Shown in pieces: positions 21,601-29,001 of a stretch of DNA of 30,760 nucleotides. How positions within the stretch are numbered: the stretch's first letter is position 1; each line of letters begins with the position of its first letter. The stretch comes from Sanchytrium tribonematis (lineage: Eukaryota; Sanchytriomycota; Sanchytriomycetes; Sanchytriales; Sanchytriaceae), in contig JADGIG010000052.1 of assembly GCA_018985235.1 (NCBI GenBank), forward strand, positions 1 through 30,760, read 5' to 3'. Both the position numbers and the translations under genes were made by a program. A model generated the notes under the pieces. That model was given only the letters and a program-made list of their open reading frames with translations. It did not search any database and was not told where the DNA came from.

Positions 21601-23590
21601 AGCTAATATGTAGTATGGCTTATTTCTTTGAGTTTCAAGTGCGGTTGATTTGCTAAATAAGAATAGATTACCATATTAAATATTCATGCTGAACGGCTTC
21701 ATCCTCCACAATACTACACATTGTTGAAACACCCGTTCCTGTATCGCCTTCTATGGTTAAAGCAATGTGGGAATGACCTAGAACAGAGTGTTTCCGGATA
21801 GCATCTCTAATTATCTCAATTTCATTTTTTCTACCAACAAAGGAAAAATTTGAAGTCGATTCTACAAGTGTTTCTTTAATTCTAATGGGTCTATAAACAT
21901 TAATTGGGTAGCTTTTTCCCTTTACCTTCTGGGGCTCCATACCTTCAAACTCAATGTTGTCACACAACTCTTTTGTTCTGTCGTCACAAAGCATTGATCT
22001 GTGAGCACTCTTCAAAAACATCAGTCTTGCTGCCATATTTATGGAATCTCCCATTAAAGCATATTCTGTACGTAAAGAATTTCCTACTCCACCAATACTG
22101 ATGACTCCAGTTGTAATTCCCATCGAGTAATTCTCAAATATATCTGCAAATGCAGTATTAATTTCAAGAGCAGCACGAATTGCCTGGCTTGCATCGTTTT
22201 TGTGAGCTAAAGGTGGCAATCCGAAGAAAACTAAAATTATCGCACCTTTATCATCCACATGAAATTGCCTCAAAATTCCTTCGTGTTTGCTTATACTGAC
22301 TTGAACTACAGTCAATGCCTTTTGCAAAAGTGCAACAATAGAAGTAATAATATTTTGTTTGTCTTGCTCTAAAGGTTGTGCGTCTGCTAATGAGCTCTCT
22401 ATTGTATGCTCACATTCTTTCATTTTCAATGATATCCGTTCTTTTTCTTCGGTGTTGGAGCTTTCGTCATATCTAGCTTTCAAATTTAGTAGATTCGTTC
22501 TTGCATTTTTCTCATCTTCGCTTAATTTAGCAACTTGCTTTTCTATATCTTCTAAAGCATCTAGAGGAATAGAACTAATTTTTATGAATATTGTGGTGAC
22601 TTGACGCAATTCGTTAATGGACATCAAATGTTGTACACCTTGATGTAGTTGAATTGGACTAGAGTGTTGCAAATCAGATTCTAATTTGTACAAAGCACTC
22701 TGATTGACATATAGTTTGATTCTATCGTGAAAATCTTTGCTGTAAGTTGACTGATTAATCTCCCACATGTTGTAGAACTCATTCTCGTCTTCCATTACTT
22801 TCTTAGTTTTTGGAACTATTGTCATTCTAGAAAGACCATTCAAAATAACACAAGTCTTATCAAAGGACTCCATTTTCAAGCCATTGATTTCAACCACTTC
22901 TCCGAAATATCGAAAAGCTTTTTGACTTAAAGCCAATTGTCCAGCCTTCGCAAGATCGAGTACTTGGGAAATTTGCTCTATTGCATCACCGATGCAAACA
23001 TGTTCCCATCTCCCAGGGCTTCCACCCACGTGAACATCAAATATTTGGCCCGCTCCGATCCCCAGATGAATACGCAAAGCTCTTTGTTCCGTCCCTGATC
23101 CCTCCTCATTTGGAATTTCAACATTATAAGGATTAAGTAGATCCAAAAGCTCCAAACAGCAGAGACAAGCTTTGAGAACCAATTCGCCATATCTCTTAAG
23201 CTTGTCCTTTTTACTCTCATTTTCTTTATTAGGGGGCGATTTCCAATAAAATATCACAGCGTCCCCCACAAATTTTACAATATCACCTCCATGTATACAA
23301 ATCGTGTGTATAATTTTATCTAAATATTCTTTCATAACTCTGGCCAAAATTTCAACGCCCTCAGGCCCTCTTTCACCAAGAGTTGAAGCCAATGCAGAGT
23401 AACCACTAACATCACACATGACAATTACTGCAAATCCTTCCAATGCTTTAGGTTGAAGTTCTGACTTGTCTTGACAATGTTCAAGAACATGTTTAGAGAC
23501 AAAATTAGGAAGGAGTTGTTCAAAAGGAGTAATATCATCATATTCTATTGGAGTTAATTGAAGATCAAATCCGTACTCATTATTTTCCAT
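18634..23590 (-). CDS. Soluble-type class III adenylyl/guanylyl cyclase with ATPase-like and TPR-like regions (ADCY10-like)
   Basis: Exons complement(21672..23590) and complement(18634..21652), 1645 residues, the architecture of soluble adenylyl cyclase. Cyclase domain 1 (about 50-260) has VIVMCDVSGYSA with metal-binding Asp60 and GGDIVKFVGDAVIFYW with Asp110. Cyclase domain 2 (about 325-570) starts ELRQVTTIFIKI and contains MGITTGVISIGGVG and TEYALMGDSINMAARLM; it lacks the first metal Asp, as expected for the second half. An approximately 75-residue charged, coiled-coil-like insert (about 345-420) interrupts domain 2. Next is a STAND-like ATPase region with degenerate motifs: GDTGTGVST (615-623), where the invariant P-loop Lys is Val621, and HECQWMD (854-860) in place of DDxQWxD, with a Ser-rich insert between. 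The C-terminal half is TPR-like helices. Nucleotide specificity (cAMP or cGMP) cannot be settled by eye. Start ATG 23590; the in-frame TTG upstream was not used. Confidence 0.9.
21653..21671 (-). other. 19-nt spliceosomal intron in the cyclase gene
   Basis: Sequence gtaatctattcttatttag. Splicing joins TG to C-AAA (Cys640-Lys) and opens into KSTALETQRNKPYYILADIV, giving one continuous 1645-residue frame. Retention gives TAA in the intron's first codons. Phase 2. Confidence 0.92.
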
Positions 23591-23875
23591 TATATTTGGT
23601 TCTGGAAAAATGTGTTTCAAATATAAATACGTTTAAGTGAAAACACGGCATTCAAACGGTGGTTACTCAAAAAGGAGACTCGGAACCGAATATATCATTA
23701 CTTTAAGTTTAAAACAATACACAGGGTTATGGTCTGTGAAAAACTGATTAAAATAAATTATACAATCTATGGAATGAACGACTTCAGTAAAAAAAATCTA
23801 TGGAATGAATTAAAATGAATTAATTTACAGAATAGCCTTTTGAGTTCTTAGAAAATTGCTCCGAATCGATGTAAT
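23591..23875. promoter_or_regulatory. Cyclase upstream / zinc-finger downstream spacer with a 15-nt direct repeat
   Basis: 285 bp. The 15-mer AATCTATGGAATGAA occurs at 23764-23778 and 23795-23809, same orientation. No ORF of note. It should hold the cyclase promoter. Confidence 0.35.
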
Positions 23876-23880
23876 TTATT
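23875..23880 (-). terminator. Polyadenylation signal overlapping the zinc-finger gene stop
   Basis: AATAAA (23880 to 23875, minus strand) contains the TAA stop at 23878 to 23876. Confidence 0.6.
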
Positions 23881-24289
23881 TAAAGCAATCTGCGATACAA
23901 ATTGATTTTATGTCCATTTTATACGCAGCAAATATTGGACATTTCGTAAGAAGATGTCGCTTTTGAAGATCCCTACGATTTGCTACCTTTAATGATTTTG
24001 AACAATAAATACATCGAACTTTCGCAGAATGAACTGTAAGCTCATGGCGAATTGCTTCATATATCCTAGAAAATTCCCTTAAGCAAATTTTACATCGAAA
24101 GTTTTGTCTCTCGCAATATTTACCTGTGCTTTTGCTCAATATTGCACCACCTGAATGCTTGTACATTCTCTTCATCTGGTCCCAGTTTGTTGTCTCCCCC
24201 GATCTAAGCGATAAAGTGTTTAGCTTTTTAGTTGTTACTATAGTATCAGAGATTCGCTTTGGAATGATTTCGCTCAAGTGTACAAACAT
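23876..24289 (-). CDS. Small two-finger zinc-finger protein (C2H2 plus C2HC)
   Basis: 137 residues, intronless. A classical finger at Cys66-x2-Cys69-x12-His82-x4-His87 (FRCKICLREFSRIYEAIRHE) is followed directly by a variant finger, Cys93-x2-Cys96-x15-His112-x4-Cys117, in which the last ligand is Cys. The N-terminal 60 residues are basic and Ser/Thr-rich, with no recognised domain. It is probably nucleic-acid binding, but a regulatory role is inference. An in-frame TAA shortly upstream of the ATG at 24289 supports the start. The overlap of stop and AATAAA supports it as a real gene despite its size. Confidence 0.6.
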   Translation of the reverse strand: MFVHLSEIIPKRISDTIVTTKKLNTLSLRSGETTNWDQMKRMYKHSGGAILSKSTGKYCERQNFRCKICLREFSRIYEAIRHELTVHSAKVRCIYCSKSLKVANRRDLQKRHLLTKCPIFAAYKMDIKSICIADCFK

Positions 24290-24964
24290 GGAAGCGTGAT
24301 TTGCGTAAATTGATTTTTAAGCAATTGCAAATGGACGTCTTCAACGGTATTCGTGACCGCGTTTGAGAAATACAAGATTATTTCATCTGAATTGATAAAT
24401 GGAGCATAAGTTATTTAATGAATATTGATATTACGAAAAGGTTGTTTCCAAGATTTTGAAAACCCACAACCACAATTACTTGAAGACTCGTTTTCATAGA
24501 CTAGCTCCCATTTTATATTTTAATTGCTATGAAACATACGGGATACAAAATGTGAAACTAGCTCAAGTATTGATATCCAACCATAAAGCGTTATATAGTC
24601 ATTCCACAATAAAGGAAATCATTAGAAAATTCTCAATCTTGCAAAACAATTGACTTCATTTAAATTTCTCATAGTTTTGAAGTTGCGGAAAGTTTTCTGA
24701 GTGAGAGAAAGAACTTTTATAACCATAGACGATTTCAAATTTGAAGAACATGATAGTGTCATATACTAGCCAAATACAAGCCGCTTTACTTGTAAACATT
24801 TAAAAAATAGATAATTCGGGAAAAGATATTAGATTCTCGCAGAAATTCCTAGATTTAGTGCTGAAATGCAACAAACAAGCAACTCTCAACATATTATTCT
24901 TTAAGACTCGATTTTCTTCCGGTCTAGTTTTTACAGAGCATGTTCCATATATTTGAATTATAAT
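24290..24964 (+). pseudogene. Gene-free 675-bp gap with broken coding-like frames
   Basis: The plus strand shows several frames open between stops but without good starts: 24429-24653 (75 codons, containing NCYETYGIQNVKLAQVLIS then HSTIKEIIRKFSIL), 24664-24741 (SFEVAESFLSERKNFYNHRR) and 24804-24953 (FSQKFLDLVLKCNKQATLN). They change frame and have no ATG. No canonical 19-nt GT-AG intron joins them. It may be a decayed gene; alternatively these are chance openings. No family recognised. Confidence 0.25.
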
Positions 24965-26137
24965 TTATAGCAATTTAAAAGTTTTTTTGGAATACTGGAA
25001 ATGATAGAAAATTGGGTTTGCCATAGTCGCATTTTTTTCAATCTCATTCAATGGATATATAACAGCTACCTTGTTTTGAATAATAGCATATCCAAAATTA
25101 AAGTTATCAAGACATGTTCGATATTCTGTATGGACCCAAGTAGTGCAATTTTTTCCATTTTCGAGTGATAAGGCCCGTGTCTCAATTCTATTTTTAGCAT
25201 TCAGATCTATGATGGGTAATTTGTTCTCCGAATAATAGTCAGCACATTTTAGTAAGTTTTCAGATAAGCTAATTTTATCGCAAAACCAATCCGCACTTTG
25301 GAAGGGTAGCATTAAGACAGAATATCTACTATTAAACATAAATAAAGAATAAAGACCTTCTTCGGCATAGAATGTATCTGATTGATACATTGCAATAAAG
25401 TAATCCTTAGGTATGGCGTATCGAAATGACGTGACAACATCAAAAGAATTTTTGAAAATTGTAAATTGACCCCGTAAATAAAGGGAATCAGAGTCAATCC
25501 CGCTCAGAGTTATAACATCATAATTGAAATCCAAAAAATTATCAAGCATTCGCGAACTACTCCAGACAGTATCAAAATCTGCCCAACCCACGTATTTATA
25601 ATCTCTTAGGTAATCTTCAAAAGCAAATGAAAAAAATGGGCGAAATTCACATAAGCGTATAGGTTCCAGTAATCTCTTTCTCAAAATGGCAGTGATTAAA
25701 GAATTTTCTTCATCGTTGCAATTATAAACTGAACAAAGTTTTTCAGCCATTAGATTCTCAAAATCAACGTTTAATTTTAGCTGTATTATATTTGAATAAG
25801 ATTCATTAAACAAAGATCTATTATCTAAAGATATAAAAATTGCATCAAAATTTGTATTGTTAAATGTTTTAAAAAATGCTTCCGAATATTTTGGAAGATC
25901 CTTTCCCACGGGAAAAATCAAAGCAACCTTGTTGTTGCTCTCCGGAAATAATCCGCTTCGACCTTCATAATTGTTTCTATAGTTGATTGAAATGTAAAAC
26001 AAAATGAAGACTATGACTATGAGTATGTTCATTAAACGAAACGAGGACTTTATCTTAATCAAAAAGCTTTTTGGCTTTTTCGACTTTCTGCTCTTTCGGG
26101 TTATAAATTCACTATCGTTCAAATCTTCATAATACAT
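24965..26137 (-). CDS. Type II membrane glycosyltransferase-like protein (DUF6625-like)
   Basis: 390 residues, intronless. A short, basic cytosolic tail (KSRKSKKPKSFLIKIKSSFR) precedes one hydrophobic anchor at about 36-53 (MNILIVIVFILFYISINY), the layout of Golgi type II glycosyltransferases. The lumenal domain has NNKVALIFPVGKDLP, a RLCEFRPFFSFAFEDYL block (161-177) and GWADFDTVW with a DxD motif (Asp187-Phe-Asp189), the metal/nucleotide-sugar site of GT-A folds. The arrangement C-[DE]-F-[KR]-P...FEDYL...DxD is that of DUF6625-type putative glycosyltransferases. Several N-glycosylation sequons are present. The sugar and acceptor cannot be inferred. The stop region carries TATAAA rather than AATAAA. 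It lies 62 bp upstream of the transporter gene in the same direction. Confidence 0.7.
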   Translation of the reverse strand: MYYEDLNDSEFITRKSRKSKKPKSFLIKIKSSFRLMNILIVIVFILFYISINYRNNYEGRSGLFPESNNKVALIFPVGKDLPKYSEAFFKTFNNTNFDAIFISLDNRSLFNESYSNIIQLKLNVDFENLMAEKLCSVYNCNDEENSLITAILRKRLLEPIRLCEFRPFFSFAFEDYLRDYKYVGWADFDTVWSSSRMLDNFLDFNYDVITLSGIDSDSLYLRGQFTIFKNSFDVVTSFRYAIPKDYFIAMYQSDTFYAEEGLYSLFMFNSRYSVLMLPFQSADWFCDKISLSENLLKCADYYSENKLPIIDLNAKNRIETRALSLENGKNCTTWVHTEYRTCLDNFNFGYAIIQNKVAVIYPLNEIEKNATMANPIFYHFQYSKKTFKLL

Positions 26138-26198
26138 TGTACAACGTTGTTTTAGACTCCCCTAGTATAATATTGATAATACCTTAAATTTTAAAATA

Positions 26199-26204
26199 TT
26201 TATT
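26199..26204 (-). terminator. Polyadenylation signal overlapping the transporter stop
   Basis: AATAAA (26204 to 26199, minus strand) contains the TAA stop at 26202 to 26200. Confidence 0.6.
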
Positions 26205-27225
26205 GGACATGTGGGTGGGAGGGCGTAGTAGGGCTAGCTCTATCTTTTGGTGCTTTAGACCGTTGATAGACGTACAGTCCAAGAAATGTCAACAGAAATC
26301 CAAACCCTTGAATCATTTGAAATTTTTGATTAAACCAGATAAAAGAACCACCTATTACCACTATTCTTTTAAAAAGCGATGCTATGGAATAAGATACAGG
26401 CGAAACTTGATCTATTATGGTGAAAGCAACTAAAGATTGCAAAGTGTGCATGGTTCCAACCATAAATGATAAAAATATAAATTTTGTAAGAACAATATCA
26501 GCTTTAATTGCTTGTACATATTCCAATGTATATAGCCAGTAAGGAATCAGGGCGATGCAAGAAACAAAACAAGAGTAATACATCACATTGAGCTTGTCTA
26601 ATTTCATGGCAGTGTGGTCAATAATATCATGTACTGTATGTATTAGCTCCAGAAATATGGTTATCAGATTGTGTTTGAATGATACATAATTGGTCAATAA
26701 TATTTTCCTTGGATGTCTTTTTGAATCAAATAAATGCTTGTAAAATATATTTTGCAAAACAAATATAACAGTTGAAGTTAATGCAGTTATAAGGCCAAAA
26801 ATTTTAAAATCTAGTTCTGTGGCACAAACCAGCATCACTCCACCCATTAGCGGGATCAATGATAAATATAGTTGTTTTGAAAATGATTCACCCAACATTC
26901 TACAGAGAATGACGGTGAATAAAGGCGTAGTTGCTTTGATAGTATGAACAAATGAGACTGTTGCGTATTCTAATGCCAAATTTGTAGTAATATGCCCCAG
27001 TACTTGTAAAGTAGATATCGGTAGCATGCATATAATGATATGCCACGATATACTTTTTATGATTTTCTTTTTGCTATTAATGAGTTGCATTATGATCAGT
27101 AGAGTCAAAAATTTTACAAGTACCACAGAAACTGGAAATGGAAAGACTGTCATCAACTGCTTGTTGAAATTATTTGTTAAGGATGATGAAGTATACCATA
27201 ACAAGCATAATATAATAAAGTGCAT
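26200..27225 (-). CDS. Triose-phosphate-translocator-family (SLC35E/Sly41-like) transporter
   Basis: 341 residues, intronless, about 10 hydrophobic segments spanning nearly the whole length: the drug/metabolite-transporter fold of nucleotide-sugar and TPT carriers. Characteristic motifs are NNFNKQLM after the first segment (18-25), EYATVSFVHTIKATTPLFTV (86-105), which is the TPT hallmark, YLSLIPLMGGVMLVCATE, LQNIFYKHLF, and VSPVSYSIASLFKRIVVIGG (the second-repeat signature). The tail is short and hydrophilic. In fungi and animals such proteins sit in the ER/Golgi and exchange phosphorylated sugars or nucleotide sugars; the substrate is not readable. A glycosyltransferase gene follows downstream on the same strand, a suggestive but unproven pairing. 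The start at 27225 is only 75 bp from the divergent cyclotransferase gene. Confidence 0.87.
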   Translation of the reverse strand: MHFIILCLLWYTSSSLTNNFNKQLMTVFPFPVSVVLVKFLTLLIIMQLINSKKKIIKSISWHIIICMLPISTLQVLGHITTNLALEYATVSFVHTIKATTPLFTVILCRMLGESFSKQLYLSLIPLMGGVMLVCATELDFKIFGLITALTSTVIFVLQNIFYKHLFDSKRHPRKILLTNYVSFKHNLITIFLELIHTVHDIIDHTAMKLDKLNVMYYSCFVSCIALIPYWLYTLEYVQAIKADIVLTKFIFLSFMVGTMHTLQSLVAFTIIDQVSPVSYSIASLFKRIVVIGGSFIWFNQKFQMIQGFGFLLTFLGLYVYQRSKAPKDRASPTTPSHPHVQ

Positions 27226-27257
27226 GAAATTGACAAATCAAGCCAGAAGTTGTTTCA

Positions 27258-27274
27258 CTGAAAATAATTTTCAG
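27258..27274. promoter_or_regulatory. Inverted repeat in a 75-bp divergent promoter
   Basis: CTGAAAATAATTTTCAG: 8-nt perfect arms around a single A, placed between the transporter and cyclotransferase starts. It is a candidate shared operator; function not shown. Confidence 0.35.
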
Positions 27275-27300
27275 GGAATATTTCAAACTTGGAGCTTGTT

Positions 27301-27993
27301 ATGGTGTGGTATCTTGCTTACGGCTCAAATATGAATAAGGATATTTTAATAGGTCGAAGAAAAATTAACCCGACTGATTCCAGGAATGTAATAATTCACG
27401 ATTACCAATTGTCTTTTAATGTGCCAGGCATTCCATTTATCGAGCCAAGTTTTGCAAGCATTCTACCTCGAAAAGGATGCTTGTTGCATGGTGTCGCATT
27501 TGAAATTTCTGAGAAAGACTTTCTTAAGATTCAACATAGTGAAGGTGGTCAAGGAATCCGTGGTATCAGCTATCAGCCTATAGAAATTGAGGCTGAATCA
27601 TATGATGGCAAGAAATTTGTTGTTAGAACTTTGTATTACTCCTGCAGTATCTTTCCGAATATCAAAGAATTTCATCCATCAAAGAGATACTTAAATCTGA
27701 TAATCGAAGGCGCCAAACAAAACAAATTGGATAGCCATTATTTACAGATGCTTGAGAATTTAGAATACTACGAAACTAATGATTTATACGGCAATATGGC
27801 GAAATATTTATTCGCGATTCCATCACTTTCCTTGGCTCCATTCTTGCTAAGCTATTTTATTTTAGCGAAGTACTTTCATTATCGCGTGAATACTCTCATA
27901 TTTGTTGCACATTACATCCAATACTTCTTATATCTGTTTCATGACTTGATCTTTAGCAAGATATTCCCGTCTGGTCTAGTTGTCCACAAATAA
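27301..27993 (+). CDS. Gamma-glutamylcyclotransferase-like protein with C-terminal membrane region
   Basis: 230 residues from the ATG at 27301; an in-frame TTG four codons earlier is not needed. The N-terminal ~150 residues are a GGCT/AIG2-like fold: MVWYLAYGSNMNKDIL with the YGSN substrate loop, GCLLHGVAFEIS, and HSEGGQGIRGISYQPIEIEA, in which Glu81 is the likely catalytic acid. Family members convert gamma-glutamyl amino acids or glutathione-derived dipeptides to 5-oxoproline; some fungal relatives act in secondary metabolism. Unusual is the hydrophobic C-terminus (about 165-225: AIPSLSLAPFLLSYFILAKY and NTLIFVAHYIQYFLYLFHDLI), likely two membrane helices that would anchor the enzyme. The stop overlaps AATAAA. 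Confidence 0.8.
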   Translation: MVWYLAYGSNMNKDILIGRRKINPTDSRNVIIHDYQLSFNVPGIPFIEPSFASILPRKGCLLHGVAFEISEKDFLKIQHSEGGQGIRGISYQPIEIEAESYDGKKFVVRTLYYSCSIFPNIKEFHPSKRYLNLIIEGAKQNKLDSHYLQMLENLEYYETNDLYGNMAKYLFAIPSLSLAPFLLSYFILAKYFHYRVNTLIFVAHYIQYFLYLFHDLIFSKIFPSGLVVHK

Positions 27994-27994
27994 A
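27989..27994 (+). terminator. Polyadenylation signal overlapping the cyclotransferase stop
   Basis: AATAAA contains the TAA stop at 27991-27993. Confidence 0.6.
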
Positions 27995-28095
27995 TTCCGT
28001 AAAATATACATTGTATCAGTAATCAATTTTGCCCAATCAAATTGCGAAAATCCTATATTTTATAGAAATTATTCAGTTCTCCACCGTCTTTAAAA

Positions 28096-29001
28096 ATGAC
28101 ATTTGTCCCGCTATTTGAAATTAAGCCAATGGTGCAAGCAGAAAAAAATATATTTACGCAGTCAATTTCTTGGCTAGAAGCTATTTCGAATGGTATAATA
28201 ACCCGCAAAGTAGCTCAAAGGCCATCTCAGAATAGGAATTTTGCTGACTCTAAAAATGCCCTGAGTAGCCCTCAAACTCTATTTGAAGCTCATTGTTTAC
28301 AAGAAGAGGAATTTGACAGCAGCTTCAGAATTCAATTTACTGATTTAAGGGAGATGGATCGATGGTTCATGCAATTAAATAGATACAAAATAGCCAAGCT
28401 ATCTGGATATGTTGGAGATGGGGTAACTTTAAATGGCGATGCATTGAAATTCGAACAACGACGATCCAAGCAAGTTGACAGACACTTTAGAATCCACCAA
28501 TTAGTTCAAGAGAGAGAAAACAATCAAGGCAAATTGAGTGCAACATTTTTTATCCCAGAAGAGGAAACCAAATATGATTACCAAAGAATTTTCACTACTG
28601 TGGCATACTCAAACATTTGCAATAACAACAAATTATCAATTAAAATCAAGAAAATTGATATGACATTAAGCCGAGCAATGAAAGAGGTTGGATTTACGGA
28701 TGAGAATATCCCGGTCTCTAAATCACTATCAAGAAGTCAGAGTGAATGCTTTAATACAGGTGAAATGGCATTGTTCAAAAAAACGAAAAGCTTGTCCAAT
28801 TTGAAAAGCACGGATAATGACCGATTTATTGCGTTGAGCAGATCTGACTTATGCCCTAAGACAATGGCAGAATTTCTCTTAAATACGTGCCTATCCGTTA
28901 GACCAGCTCGCTTGAACATCAAACTTACAAAATGGCAAAAGTTCAAATCATTATTCAAATTCTTTTCGCAAGGAAAGTTCACCAGAAAACACCATAAGTG
29001 A
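28096..29001 (+). CDS. Hypothetical protein, 301 residues
   Basis: I do not recognise the family. The frame is intact from ATG to TGA and intronless. The N-terminal half contains FRIQFTDLREMDRWFMQLNR (about 77-96), which has the look of the last strand and helix of a PH-like domain, but this is weak. The middle has a charged helix (FEQRRSKQVDRHFRIHQLVQ). The C-terminal third is Ser-rich with repeated basic-Ser patches (SKSLSRSQSE, KTKSLSNLKS, ALSRSDL), possible phosphosites, and ends in a basic amphipathic tail (KWQKFKSLFKFFSQGKFTRK) that could bind membrane or nucleic acid. No signal peptide or membrane span. A CCAAT-like motif (CCAATCA) lies about 60 bp upstream, and AATAAA one base past the stop supports a real gene. 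Confidence 0.65.
   Translation: MTFVPLFEIKPMVQAEKNIFTQSISWLEAISNGIITRKVAQRPSQNRNFADSKNALSSPQTLFEAHCLQEEEFDSSFRIQFTDLREMDRWFMQLNRYKIAKLSGYVGDGVTLNGDALKFEQRRSKQVDRHFRIHQLVQERENNQGKLSATFFIPEEETKYDYQRIFTTVAYSNICNNNKLSIKIKKIDMTLSRAMKEVGFTDENIPVSKSLSRSQSECFNTGEMALFKKTKSLSNLKSTDNDRFIALSRSDLCPKTMAEFLLNTCLSVRPARLNIKLTKWQKFKSLFKFFSQGKFTRKHHK

Noticed and set aside
24664-24710. GTTTTGAAGTTGCGGAAAG, a 19-nt GT-AG stretch in the gap between the zinc-finger and glycosyltransferase genes.
   Set aside because: It is not T/A-rich like the four supported introns, and removal does not produce a recognisable continuous protein.
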